64,000 nt of DNA from positions 186,001 to 250,000 of the forward strand of contig CANNFQ010000004.1 of NCBI GenBank assembly GCA_947503925.1. The letters are read 5' to 3'. Under the pieces are notes generated by a model that did not search any database, was not told where the DNA came from, and worked only from the letters and a program-made list of their open reading frames with translations. Below are positions 17,591 to 27,697 of this stretch, in pieces. Position 1 is the stretch's first letter, and each line of letters opens with the position of its first letter. The position numbers were made by a program, and so were the translations under genes. The DNA is from an uncultured Paracoccaceae bacterium (GTDB taxonomy: Bacteria; Pseudomonadota; Alphaproteobacteria; Rhodobacterales; Rhodobacteraceae).

Positions 17591-19245
17591 GCCACGCCGC
17601 GCCGCATGCGACGGCAAAGCAGAATCACGGGCAGCAAACCGACAACGGCAATCACCAGGCTGGGCACGGCTGCGCCATCCAGCCGTTCATCCGATGCCAA
17701 CCGGTAGGCCTGCACGGCCAATGTGTCATAGTTGAACGGGCGCATGATCAATGTCGCAGGCAATTCCTTCATCACATCGACAAAAACAATCAAACCGGCC
17801 GTCAGCAAACTGGCGCTGACGATCGGCATATGTACGCGGCGGACAAGGCCGGGAATGTCGGCGCCCAACGTGCGCGCAGCAGCATCAATATTTGTCCCGA
17901 CCGATGACATGCCACCCTCATAAGCGCCAATCGCAGCCGCCAGAAACCGGATCATATAGGCAGCGATCAGCAGCCAGATCGACCCGGTGAACAAAAGCCC
18001 GGTTGATATACCCATATTGGCGCGCATCCACGCATCAAGGCTGTTGTCAAAGACAGCAAAAGGAACCAGCAGACCAACGGCAATCACCCCACCAGGGACG
18101 GCATAACCCAACCGACCCAGATAAAGCGATATGGCGGTACCCCGGCTGCGGCGCACCCGGTTCAGCGTGCCCAGCAAAACGGCAGCAAACACGGTGACGA
18201 CCGCCGCGATGGTCGCAAGAGTGATAGAGTTCTTGATAAAACCGACATAGCGGCTGCTTAGCAGATCCTGTTCCGATCCAACCGCCATCGTGGTTAGCGC
18301 GACCACGGGGATCGCGACCCCCAGAACAATCGGGACCAGACAACCTATCATCGCTGCCATGCTGGCAAAGGAATCCAGCCTGATCCGCTGCATCGGCGGT
18401 TTGCGCTGTGCGTCGATATAGGCGGCATTGCCCCGGCTATACCGCTCCATGGATGCCAGAAGCAGGGCAAACACCAACAGGCCAAGCGATAGCTGCGCGG
18501 CGGCCGCCCTGTCAGCCATGGAAAACCAGCTTGTGTAAATCCCCACCGAAAATGTCTGCACACCGAAATAGGCAACCGTGCCGAAATCGGCGATGGTTTC
18601 CATCGCAACCAGCAACACGCCTGCCGCAATCGCAGGGCGTGCCATTGGCAGGGATACCAGCACGCAGGCCTGAAAGGGGGATTTGCCCAGCACCCGGGCG
18701 GCCAGAAAGGCCGAGCCGCTTTGAGTCGAAAACGCAGCCCGGGCCAACAGATAGACGTAAGGATAAAGCACCAGGATCAGCATCACAGCCGCACCCCCGA
18801 TCGAACGGACCTCGGGAAACCAGTAGTCGCGTGGGCCCCAGCCGGTGATGTCGCGCAATGTGGTCTGGACGATGCCGGGATGATCCAAAAGATGGGTATA
18901 GGCATAGGCCAGCACATATGCAGGAAAGGCCAGCGGCAGGGCCAGTGCGATCTCCATCCAGCGGCGACCGGGGAATTCGGTCATCGTGACCAGCCAGGCC
19001 GCGCCGGTTCCCAGAAACGCGCTGCCGGTCGTGACAAGGGCGACCAGAACAACCGTGTCGCGCGAATAACGCCATAGGACCGTATCAGCGAGATGGCTCA
19101 ACGTATCCGTTGAACCGGTGATTGCGGCAGCCAGAACCGCCAGATAGGGCAACGCGCAGAAAAACACGACGATGCACAGGGCCACGCCCAGAATGAACTG
19201 AACGGCCTTACGAACCGGATGGGCTTTCATCGGCATGATTTGCAT
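17587..19245 (-). CDS. Fe3+ ABC transporter permease (FutB/FbpB type, two fused permease units)
   Basis: 552 aa; many TM segments; ALALPLAFPAYVLAYAYTHLLDHPG and GAVPGGVIAVGLL-type motifs. Confidence 0.9.
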   Translation of the reverse strand: MQIMPMKAHPVRKAVQFILGVALCIVVFFCALPYLAVLAAAITGSTDTLSHLADTVLWRYSRDTVVLVALVTTGSAFLGTGAAWLVTMTEFPGRRWMEIALALPLAFPAYVLAYAYTHLLDHPGIVQTTLRDITGWGPRDYWFPEVRSIGGAAVMLILVLYPYVYLLARAAFSTQSGSAFLAARVLGKSPFQACVLVSLPMARPAIAAGVLLVAMETIADFGTVAYFGVQTFSVGIYTSWFSMADRAAAAQLSLGLLVFALLLASMERYSRGNAAYIDAQRKPPMQRIRLDSFASMAAMIGCLVPIVLGVAIPVVALTTMAVGSEQDLLSSRYVGFIKNSITLATIAAVVTVFAAVLLGTLNRVRRSRGTAISLYLGRLGYAVPGGVIAVGLLVPFAVFDNSLDAWMRANMGISTGLLFTGSIWLLIAAYMIRFLAAAIGAYEGGMSSVGTNIDAAARTLGADIPGLVRRVHMPIVSASLLTAGLIVFVDVMKELPATLIMRPFNYDTLAVQAYRLASDERLDGAAVPSLVIAVVGLLPVILLCRRMRRGVA

Positions 19246-19344
19246 GCGCCCTAGCTAGTCAAAGCGGGGCAGCATGACAATGCATCGCGGCGGTGGTTAA
19301 TGCGGCGTCCTGAAAATCGGAAGCGATACATGGCAAATCCTCCG

Positions 19345-19412
19345 CCCGGTGGGCACCACCGGGCAACGCCCGACCGCCCCCCTTGGCGGGCGCTTTCAGC
19401 GCGACGCCCGCC
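19345..19412. repeat. REP-like cluster of GC-rich palindromes
   Basis: CCCGGTGGGCACCACCGGG (19345..19363) and GGCGGGCG...CGCCCGCC (19385..19412). Confidence 0.6.
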
Positions 19413-19466
19413 GTCAGGCACCGCCCTCAGTTCTGAATACAGGCTGCAGAATCTTTGAGCCCCGCC

Positions 19467-20618
19467 TTAAACCCGCTCAATCGCAATCGCCGTCCCTTCG
19501 CCGCCGCCGATGCAAATCGCCGCCACGCCACGGCGCAAACCGCGTGTCTCCAACGCGTTCAACAGCGTGACGATGATCCGTGTGCCCGACGCACCAATCG
19601 GATGGCCCAAGGCGCAGGCTCCGCCATTCACATTCACCTTGTCACGGGCCACGCCCATTTCATGCATGAAGGCCATGGGCACCACCGCAAAGGCCTCGTT
19701 GATTTCCCACAGATCAACATCCTCGACCGACCAGCCGATCTTGGCCAGTAGCTTCTGCGCGGCAGGGACCGGGGCGGTCGTGAACCAGCCGGGGGCCTGG
19801 GCATGGCTGGCATGGCCCAGAATGCGGGCACGGGCGGGGCCACTGGCGGCCAGCACCAGAGCAGCCGCACCGTCGGAAATGCTGGACGCGTTTGCCGCCG
19901 TCACCGTGCCATCCTTGCGGAACGCCGGTTTCAGGGTGGGGATCTTCTCGGGGCGGGCCTTGCCCGGTTGTTCATCGCGGGTCATGACCTCTTCGCCAGT
20001 GCGGGCATGTACGGTGACCGGGGTGATTTCTGCGTCAAAGGCGCCGGATCGCTCGGCCTCCAACGCGTTGGACAGGGATGCAAGCGCATAATGATCCTGC
20101 GCCTCGCGGGTAAACTGAAACTTTTCGGCACAATCCTCGGCAAACGTGCCCATCAGGCGGCCCTTGTCATAGGCATCCTCCAACCCGTCCAGGAACATCG
20201 AATCCTGTACCGTCTGGTGACCAATCCTTGCACCGGCCCGCATCTTGGGCATCAGGTAAGGGGCGTTTGTCATGCTCTCCATGCCGCCTGCAATCATCAC
20301 ATCCGCCCCGCCAAGGGCAATCTGATCGAATGCCATCATGGTGGTTTTCATGCCCGATCCGCACATCTTGTTCAGTGTGGTCGCCGGCACATCCTCGCCT
20401 AACCCAGCCAGAAACCCGGCCTGCCGCGCAGGGGCCTGGCCCTGACCCGCTGGCAAGACGCAGCCCATCAACAATTCATCCGCCGTCGTGACCGCGGCAC
20501 CTTCCATCGCGGCACGGATCGCAGCGGCGCCCAGCGCCGGGGCATCGACGTCGGCAAAGATACCCTGGAACCCGCCCATCGGCGTGCGTGCTGCACCGGT
20601 GATCACAACATCTCGCAT
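19467..20618 (-). CDS. Acetyl-CoA C-acyltransferase (thiolase)
   Basis: MRDVVITGAARTPMGGFQGIF; NKMCGSGMKTTM; GGACALGHPIGASGTRI; start set at 20618. Confidence 0.93.
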   Translation of the reverse strand: MRDVVITGAARTPMGGFQGIFADVDAPALGAAAIRAAMEGAAVTTADELLMGCVLPAGQGQAPARQAGFLAGLGEDVPATTLNKMCGSGMKTTMMAFDQIALGGADVMIAGGMESMTNAPYLMPKMRAGARIGHQTVQDSMFLDGLEDAYDKGRLMGTFAEDCAEKFQFTREAQDHYALASLSNALEAERSGAFDAEITPVTVHARTGEEVMTRDEQPGKARPEKIPTLKPAFRKDGTVTAANASSISDGAAALVLAASGPARARILGHASHAQAPGWFTTAPVPAAQKLLAKIGWSVEDVDLWEINEAFAVVPMAFMHEMGVARDKVNVNGGACALGHPIGASGTRIIVTLLNALETRGLRRGVAAICIGGGEGTAIAIERV

Positions 20619-20878
20619 TTCGGCTCTCCCCTTTTGGTTCCGCCCCGACGTTATGGCCACAATCATCGAAGGGAAAGCCCTCAAACCGCCCAAATCCGAT
20701 CACGCTAGCGCCCTGATCACACGGCATTCCTATCTGCATAGCCAAATGGCTTGCCCCGATGTCGTCTGATTACAGCCCCCACCCATGATGGCGGCATCGG
20801 GGCACCTTTCCCAATATTCCTGATTGCGCCCGGCCCAGATCGGTCTACCTTCCTCTCGTCAAAAGGAAAGGGATCACC

Positions 20879-22453
20879 ATGCGCAATTTCCATCAACCGG
20901 GTCGGTCAGCTGTCTACGCCACGAATGGAATCTGCGCGACGTCCCATCCGCTGGCCGCAAAGGTTGGCATGCAAATGCTGGAGGCCGGGGGCAATGCGAT
21001 GGATGCGGCTATCGCGGGTGCAGTCCTTTTGGGGATATGCGAACCGCAAATGACCGGGATTGGCGGTGATTGCTTTGTGCTGCTGACACCGCCGGGCGAA
21101 GGCAGGGTTGTGGCACTGAACGGGTCAGGGCGGTCACCTGCGGGGATCGACGGGGGCGGATTGCGGGCCAAGGGGGATGTGATCGCGCCCTATAGCGCGG
21201 ATGCAGTGACGATCCCCGGTGCGGTCGATGCGTTTTGCCGATTGTCAAAAGACTGGGGCAAACTGGGGCTGAAAGCCGCACTGGCCCCCGCGATCCACTA
21301 TGCGGAAGCCGGGGTGCCTGTGCATGAACGGGTGGCTGCCGATTGGGCGCAAGCAACAGATAACCTGTCCGGGGTGGCGCGGGACCTGTTCCTGTTGAAC
21401 GGCAAGGCGCCACAACCGGGGCAGATTTTCCGCGCGCCCAAACAGGCGGACGTGCTGCGGCGCATCGGTATGGACGGGCGCGCAGGGTTCTATGAAGGCG
21501 AAGTTGCCGAAGACATGGTCGCCAGCCTGCAAGCGCTGGGCGGCAGCCACACGCTGGATGATTTCGCGAACACAGCCTGCGACTATACCAACCCGATCAC
21601 CGGCGATTATGGCGGGCTCGACTTGTTTGAGCATCCGCCAAACGGACAAGGGGCGACGGCGATCCTCATCCTCAACATGCTCAAACATTTCGACATTGCG
21701 GGGATGGACCCGTGGGGAGGCGAACGGGCACATATTGAGGCCGAGGCGACCAAGCTTGCCTATGACGCGCGCAACCGGTTTCTGGCCGATCCGGACCACA
21801 TGACGCGGCTGGACCACATGACATCACTCGAAACGGCCGAAAAACTCGCCGCGCTGATCGACCCGGGCAAAGCCATGCCCGGCAACGTGCCGGGGGCAGA
21901 GGCGGTGCACAAGGACACGATTTACATCACCGTGGTCGACAAGGACCGGATGTGCGTGTCGCTGATCTACTCTGTCTTCCATTCCTTCGGGTCGGGGATC
22001 GCCTCCGATAAATTCGGGATCCTGTTCCAGAACCGTGGCGCTGGCTTCACCCTGGATCAGGGACACCCCAACGAAGTTGGCCCCGGCAAACGCCCCATGC
22101 ACACGATCATCCCGGCGATGCTGCAAAAAAATGGCAAGGCGCTGATGCCTTTCGGCGTGATGGGCGGGCAATACCAATCCACCGGGCACGCACGGTTTGT
22201 GACCAACATCACCGATTTCGGGCTGAACCCGCAGGCGGCCATCGACGGGCCACGCTGTTTTGCAGAAGGGGACGTGCTGAACGTGGAAAGCAGCTATGGG
22301 GACGACGTAAGGGCCAAGCTCAGCGATCTGGGACATATCGTGCAAACACCCCAAACCGCCATCGGCGGGGCGCAAGCGATCATGATCCATGATGACGGGG
22401 TGCTTGAGGCGGGCAGCGACCCGCGCAAGGATGGATGCGCGATCGGATATTAA
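20879..22453 (+). CDS. Gamma-glutamyltransferase family protein
   Basis: ATSHPLAAKVGMQMLEAGGNAMDAAIAG; CVSLIYSVFHSFGSGI cleavage-site region. Confidence 0.92.
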   Translation: MRNFHQPGRSAVYATNGICATSHPLAAKVGMQMLEAGGNAMDAAIAGAVLLGICEPQMTGIGGDCFVLLTPPGEGRVVALNGSGRSPAGIDGGGLRAKGDVIAPYSADAVTIPGAVDAFCRLSKDWGKLGLKAALAPAIHYAEAGVPVHERVAADWAQATDNLSGVARDLFLLNGKAPQPGQIFRAPKQADVLRRIGMDGRAGFYEGEVAEDMVASLQALGGSHTLDDFANTACDYTNPITGDYGGLDLFEHPPNGQGATAILILNMLKHFDIAGMDPWGGERAHIEAEATKLAYDARNRFLADPDHMTRLDHMTSLETAEKLAALIDPGKAMPGNVPGAEAVHKDTIYITVVDKDRMCVSLIYSVFHSFGSGIASDKFGILFQNRGAGFTLDQGHPNEVGPGKRPMHTIIPAMLQKNGKALMPFGVMGGQYQSTGHARFVTNITDFGLNPQAAIDGPRCFAEGDVLNVESSYGDDVRAKLSDLGHIVQTPQTAIGGAQAIMIHDDGVLEAGSDPRKDGCAIGY

Positions 22454-22730
22454 GGCGCTGACATTGCCGATGGGCGACGGTATCTCGGCTGCATAGGGTA
22501 AATAATCTGCCGTGACGACAGGGCGGATCAGCCGGGGTTCGGCAGCAGTAACGATAAAATCGAGCGCATTCGGTCCCGATTTCGGTACAATTGCCCATTC
22601 TTACAGCAAAAGAGCTTGAATTAAGCCACTACTCCTGCGCTCATTTTCGTAGAACTTCGCAAGTTTCACCGAAAACAGGCGGCATCAGCCGAATGCAGAC
22701 GCCGCCTGGCACAACAGGAAGGGAGTCGTC

Positions 22731-23165
22731 ATGCAAAATAAATATCTCGTCGCTGTGGAAGGAAGCGAGGGCAGTCGGCGCGCCGTTGCACATGCTATCG
22801 AGCGTGCAAAAGCGTCGCATGCGGAACTGCTTTTGGTTCATGTCATCGATTGGTCACCTTACAGTTTTCATACGGCCGATGAACTGTCCGCGCGGCACAA
22901 GCGGCGGGAGGAAGAGCTGACACGGGCTAGGGATGTTGTTCTGGCACCGATCACGAAGATGGTCGAGGAGGCCGGGGTGCAATCCACCGCCGAGGTTCGC
23001 CATGGCAAGGGGGCCGAAACACTGGCCGCGCTGGCCAAAGAACAAGACGTTGCGCAGATTATCGCCGGGCGCAGCGGAGAAAGCGGTGTCTCGACCATGT
23101 TATTTGGTTCGACCTCATCGAAACTTGTGCAGATTAGCTCCGTTCCGGTCCTGATCGTACCTTAA
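22731..23165 (+). CDS. Universal stress protein (UspA family)
   Basis: YLVAVEGSEGSRRAVAHAI...IIAGRSGESGVSTMLFGSTSSKLVQISSVPVLIV. Confidence 0.92.
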   Translation: MQNKYLVAVEGSEGSRRAVAHAIERAKASHAELLLVHVIDWSPYSFHTADELSARHKRREEELTRARDVVLAPITKMVEEAGVQSTAEVRHGKGAETLAALAKEQDVAQIIAGRSGESGVSTMLFGSTSSKLVQISSVPVLIVP

Positions 23166-23201
23166 GAAAACAATAATTCGACAACACGAAGGAGGGACAT
23201 C

Positions 23202-24704
23202 ATGTTATTCAGACGACTTCTTGCGACCTTCGCGGTCTTTGCCGCGCTGGCGTCCCCGGCTTTTGCCGGGATCGACGATACCATCAACTCCATCACTGCG
23301 CCGATCGCGGCGCTGGTTGGGCAAATCGTATTTTTCAAAGTACCGGTTTTTGGGGCGCAACTGCCTCTTGTTGTTTTGTGGCTTGTTGTCGGGGCAGTGT
23401 TTTTCACGCTTTATCTGGGCTTTGTCAGTATTCGCGGCTTCAAACACGCGATTGAACTGGTGCGTGGGGACTATTCAAACCCCAATGATGCGGGCGAGGT
23501 TTCGCATTTCCAGGCGTTGGCAACCGCCGTGTCCGGCACGGTCGGGATCGGTAACATCGGTGGCGTCGCCGTCGCTGTGACGGTCGGCGGCCCGGGGGCA
23601 ACCTTCTGGATGATCCTCGCGGGTTTCCTCGGCATGTCCACGAAATTCGTGGAATGTACCTTGGGTGTGAAGTACCGACAGGAAAACCCGGACGGGTCTG
23701 TGTCTGGTGGCCCGATGTATTTCATGCGTGACGGGCTTGCCGCACAGGGCCGCGTTGGTCTGGGCAAGTTCATGGGAACCTTCTATGCCATCGGTATCTT
23801 CATCGGTGCGCTTGGCATCGGTAACATGTTCCAGTCCAATCAGGCCTATGTGCAGCTGAACACCGTCGCAGGCGGGGCGCTGGATGGCTATGGTTGGTTG
23901 GTCGGCCTGATCCTTGCCGGTGTGGTGTTTTCCGTCATTATTGGCGGGATCAAATCCATCGCCGCCGTGACCGAAAAGATCGTGCCATTGATGGCCGTGC
24001 TCTACTGTACCTTCGCAATCATCGTCATCCTGATGAACGCGGCATACATCCCTGCGGCAATTGGCAACATCTTCGCTGGTGCGTTCACCGCCGATGGTGT
24101 GGCAGGTGGTGCCTTGGGGGCCTTGATCATCGGTTTCCAGCGGGCCGTCTTCTCGAACGAGGCGGGGATCGGTTCCGCCTCTATCGCACACTCAGCCGTG
24201 CGGACAAATGAACCGATCACCGAAGGCTACGTGTCACTGCTAGAGCCGTTTATCGACACGATCGTGATCTGTACAATCACCGCCCTGGTCATCGGGACCA
24301 CGCAGGTGGCTGCGCCGGGTTTTGCGGGCGATGCGACCGGGGTTGCGATGACATCGGCAGCGTTTGAACGGCAGATCAGCTGGTTCCCCTATGTGCTGGC
24401 GATTGCGGCACTGCTCTTTGCCTTCTCGACCATGATATCATGGTCCTACTACGGGCTGAAAGGCTGGACCTATCTGTTCGGTGAAGGCACGCAGACAATC
24501 TACAAGCTGATTTTCTGCGCCTTCGTGGCACTGGGCTGCATGGTTCAGCTTGGGCCGATCCTTGATATCTCGGATGCGCTGGTCTTCCTGATCTGTGTTC
24601 CGAACATTCTGGCCCTGTACTTCCTCGCCCCTACCGTGAAGCGCGAGATGAAGAGCTATCTTGATCGCATCAAAAGTGGTGAGATCAAGAAATACGGCGC
24701 CTGA
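23202..24704 (+). CDS. Alanine/glycine:cation symporter (AGCS) family protein
   Basis: FQALATAVSGTVGIGNIGGVAVAVTVGGPGATFWMILAGFLGMSTKFVECTLGVKYR; FSNEAGIGSASIAHSAVRTNEP. Confidence 0.94.
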   Translation: MLFRRLLATFAVFAALASPAFAGIDDTINSITAPIAALVGQIVFFKVPVFGAQLPLVVLWLVVGAVFFTLYLGFVSIRGFKHAIELVRGDYSNPNDAGEVSHFQALATAVSGTVGIGNIGGVAVAVTVGGPGATFWMILAGFLGMSTKFVECTLGVKYRQENPDGSVSGGPMYFMRDGLAAQGRVGLGKFMGTFYAIGIFIGALGIGNMFQSNQAYVQLNTVAGGALDGYGWLVGLILAGVVFSVIIGGIKSIAAVTEKIVPLMAVLYCTFAIIVILMNAAYIPAAIGNIFAGAFTADGVAGGALGALIIGFQRAVFSNEAGIGSASIAHSAVRTNEPITEGYVSLLEPFIDTIVICTITALVIGTTQVAAPGFAGDATGVAMTSAAFERQISWFPYVLAIAALLFAFSTMISWSYYGLKGWTYLFGEGTQTIYKLIFCAFVALGCMVQLGPILDISDALVFLICVPNILALYFLAPTVKREMKSYLDRIKSGEIKKYGA

Positions 24705-24995
24705 AACACCTTGGCAGCGCCGAACGCGGCGCTGCCAACCCTTTGCCCGCGTTGATCAGTCAACGCGATCTCTGTCGGACGAACGCGCCGCTGCGAAGGC
24801 CAAGTCTTAACGCTGCATTCACGTCTCCACCGTGCGCACGCTTAAACCCGCAATTCCGGTCTCAGGGGTCCGACGTTTTGCCGACGTCGCGCCGACGCAT
24901 TGCCGATTGGTGATTTTCCAGCAAAAGAAGGCGTTAACCTATGATTCGGCGAAAACAGGCGGGCAGCACCGTACGCATCCCCACCGAACGTTGCT

Positions 24996-25817
24996 TCAGC
25001 CCAGCGGCATATGCCGGTTGACGTCCTTATATAGCAGGTAACGAAACGGCCCCGGCCCGCCCGCATAACAGGCCTGCGGACAAAAGGCGCGCAGCCACAT
25101 GAAATCGCCCGCCTCAACCTCCACCCAATCCTGATTGAGCCGATAAACCGCTTTCCCTTCAAGGACATAAAGCCCGTGTTCCATCACATGGGTTTCCGCA
25201 AAAGGGATGACCGCGCCTGGCTGAAACGTGACGATATTCACATGCATATCGTGGCGCATATCATCAGGATCGACAAAGCGGGTTGTCTGCCATTTATCAT
25301 CCGTCCCGGGCATGGAAATGGTGGTTGCCGCGCCTTCGTCAGAGACAAAGGCCACGGGTTTATCAATGCCGCTAACATATTGATATCGTTTGCGAACCCA
25401 ATGGAAGCGCGCGATGTCATCACCGTCATTCTGCATCTGCCAATCGCATTCCGGCGGCAGATAGGCATAGCCACCCGGGGCCAATCGATGAACGGTGCCT
25501 GCGATGGTCAGGGTGATGCCCCCACCCACCATGAAAATGACGCCCTCTGCACCCGGGTCTGTCTCTGGCCGCGCACTGTCGCCACCGGGGCTGACTTCCA
25601 TGATGTATTGGCTGAATGTCTCGGCAAAACCTGACAAGGGCCGGGCCAGAACCCAGGCCCGTGTGTCGTTCCAGAAGGGCAGTTTACTGGTGACGATATC
25701 GGTCATCGTCCCTTTGGGAATAACCGCGTAAGCTGTTGTAAACATAGCCCGATCTGTCAGCAGCTGGGTCTGCGGCGGCAGCCCGCCGGTGGGGGCGTAA
25801 TAGGGGGATTTGGGCAT
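24996..25817 (-). CDS. allE: (S)-ureidoglycine aminohydrolase (bicupin)
   Basis: YYAPTGGLPPQTQLLTDRAMFTTAYAVIPKGTMTDIVTS...MEHGLYVLEGKAVYRLNQDWVEVEAGDFMWLRAFCPQACYAGGPGPFRYLLYKDVNRH. Confidence 0.88.
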   Translation of the reverse strand: MPKSPYYAPTGGLPPQTQLLTDRAMFTTAYAVIPKGTMTDIVTSKLPFWNDTRAWVLARPLSGFAETFSQYIMEVSPGGDSARPETDPGAEGVIFMVGGGITLTIAGTVHRLAPGGYAYLPPECDWQMQNDGDDIARFHWVRKRYQYVSGIDKPVAFVSDEGAATTISMPGTDDKWQTTRFVDPDDMRHDMHVNIVTFQPGAVIPFAETHVMEHGLYVLEGKAVYRLNQDWVEVEAGDFMWLRAFCPQACYAGGPGPFRYLLYKDVNRHMPLG

Positions 25818-25920
25818 GGTATGCTCCGGTTTATCTGAATCCATTAGAGCCTAGCGCGGGGCCCATGGAAAGCACCAACCACCCCCTTGCAGGAGCCTTC
25901 GGAGATTTTTGAAGATGCTG

Positions 25921-26679
25921 CTAAAGCGGGGCAAGCACGACCCCTGCCTCGGTCAGATGCGCGCGTACTGCCTGTGCCATCGCCACTGCCGCGGGGGTAT
26001 CACCATGCAGGCAGATCGTATCGATCCGGCAGGGAATTTGCTTGCCGCTTTCGGCAATGATCGCCTCGGCCTCCAGCATGCGCAAGATGCGCGCTGCGGC
26101 CTCTTTGGGGTCATGCAAAACCGCGCCGGGTTTGCTCCGGTCCACCAGCGTCGCATCATCCTCATAGGCGCGGTCGGCAAAGATTTCACCGGCATAGTTG
26201 CACCCTAGTTCATGCACCGCTTTTTCCTGGGCGGTAGCGGCCAGAACCATGATGACGATCTCTGGATCCACCTCCAGCGCGGCGCGATAGCAAGCCATGG
26301 CCAGAGCATGATTCTCGGATGCCATATTGGCCAGCGCCCCGTGCAGTTTCAGGTGGCGCACATGCCCGCCGGCCCGGCGTGCCATCGCCTGTGCTGCACC
26401 CAGTTGATAGGCGACCGCATTGGCCAGTTCATCATGCGGGATCGGCAAGCGCCTGCGCCCAAATCCTTTCAAATCGGCAAAGCCCGGATGCGCCCCGATG
26501 CCGACGCCGTTCTCCACTGCAATAGCCATCGTCCGGGCCATCACGTCCGGATCACCCGCATGAAAACCGCATGCGATATTGGCCGATGTTACGACGTCCA
26601 AAAGGGCGGCGTCATCGCCCATTTTCCATGGGCCGAAACCTTCGCCCATATCAGAATTGAGATCGACATTCCGTTTCAT
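25921..26679 (-). CDS. pxpA: 5-oxoprolinase subunit PxpA (LamB/YcsF family)
   Basis: VDLNSDMGEGFGPWKMGDDAALLDVVTSANIACGFHAGDP. Confidence 0.93.
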   Translation of the reverse strand: MKRNVDLNSDMGEGFGPWKMGDDAALLDVVTSANIACGFHAGDPDVMARTMAIAVENGVGIGAHPGFADLKGFGRRRLPIPHDELANAVAYQLGAAQAMARRAGGHVRHLKLHGALANMASENHALAMACYRAALEVDPEIVIMVLAATAQEKAVHELGCNYAGEIFADRAYEDDATLVDRSKPGAVLHDPKEAAARILRMLEAEAIIAESGKQIPCRIDTICLHGDTPAAVAMAQAVRAHLTEAGVVLAPL

Positions 26680-26680
26680 A

Positions 26681-27697
26681 TCAGGACCTTTCAAGATCAT
26701 CGCCGCGGGTCATACCGCTGATCAGTTGATAGCTTAGCAGATCGGCAACCTCATGCGGATCGCGGCGCATGGCCGTGCAGGCGCGTCGCAGCTTTTGCAA
26801 TGTGGCGGGTTCCGGTTCGAACGTTGCATCAGCATCAGGGATATCCAGCCAGGCAAATCGCAACGGGGCGCCCGGCATCGCCTGCGCGATTTTCGGCAGG
26901 TCAGCCGGGATGACGGTCCCGATCCGAGGATAACCCCCAATGGTCTGGCATTCGGCCAGTAAGACATAAGGCACCCCGTCACCAGTCATTTGCAGATCAC
27001 CGGGCAACACAAGATCGGAGGCGATATTGATCGCCCCCGCCATCATAAATCCCGGCCCATCACAATCCAGCCTGGCCCCTTGCCTGTTCCCCCGCGGGCT
27101 GCGCAGAAATGCTGTTTCGGCGAACCGGGCAAGAGTGTCGGGCGCAAAGTAGTCGGTCTGAGGGCCGGGCATCACGCGGATGGTGCCGCCACCCAACCGG
27201 TCATCGCTGGGCAAGGTGACCGGCCCGGCCAATGGGTCAGGATCGATGCGCAGGGCGATGTTGTCGCCGGATTGTACCAGCCCGCCAATCCCAGCCGTCA
27301 GATGCGCGGCACGGCTGCCCATGATCGATGGCGTCTGAATGCCACCGGCAAAAGCCAGATAGCCATAGACACCCTGCCGGGCCCCGCCGATGGTCAGCCG
27401 TTGACCAGCGCGCAGGAGCTGGCTGGTGTTATGGGCCACGGGCATACCATCAATATTGGCTTGCATCACAGCGCCTGTCAGGGCGATCCGCGTGTCGTGA
27501 TCTGAGCTGAAGCTGCCACCAAACCCCATCAATTCAAGGACGGCCTGTGCCGGATCAGCGCCCAAAAGGGCCGCCGCCTCAAACAGTGCCAACCGGTCTA
27601 CTGCGCCGCCTTGTGACAAGCCGCGTGCGGTCCAGCCGGGGCGACCAAGGTCTTGGATTGTGACACTGGGGCCAGCATCATGCACCGTCAGCATCAT
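26681..27697 (-). CDS. pxpC: 5-oxoprolinase subunit PxpC (biotin-dependent carboxyltransferase family)
   Basis: VTIQDLGRPGWTARGLSQGGAVDRLALFEAAALLG. Confidence 0.92.
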   Translation of the reverse strand: MMLTVHDAGPSVTIQDLGRPGWTARGLSQGGAVDRLALFEAAALLGADPAQAVLELMGFGGSFSSDHDTRIALTGAVMQANIDGMPVAHNTSQLLRAGQRLTIGGARQGVYGYLAFAGGIQTPSIMGSRAAHLTAGIGGLVQSGDNIALRIDPDPLAGPVTLPSDDRLGGGTIRVMPGPQTDYFAPDTLARFAETAFLRSPRGNRQGARLDCDGPGFMMAGAINIASDLVLPGDLQMTGDGVPYVLLAECQTIGGYPRIGTVIPADLPKIAQAMPGAPLRFAWLDIPDADATFEPEPATLQKLRRACTAMRRDPHEVADLLSYQLISGMTRGDDLERS

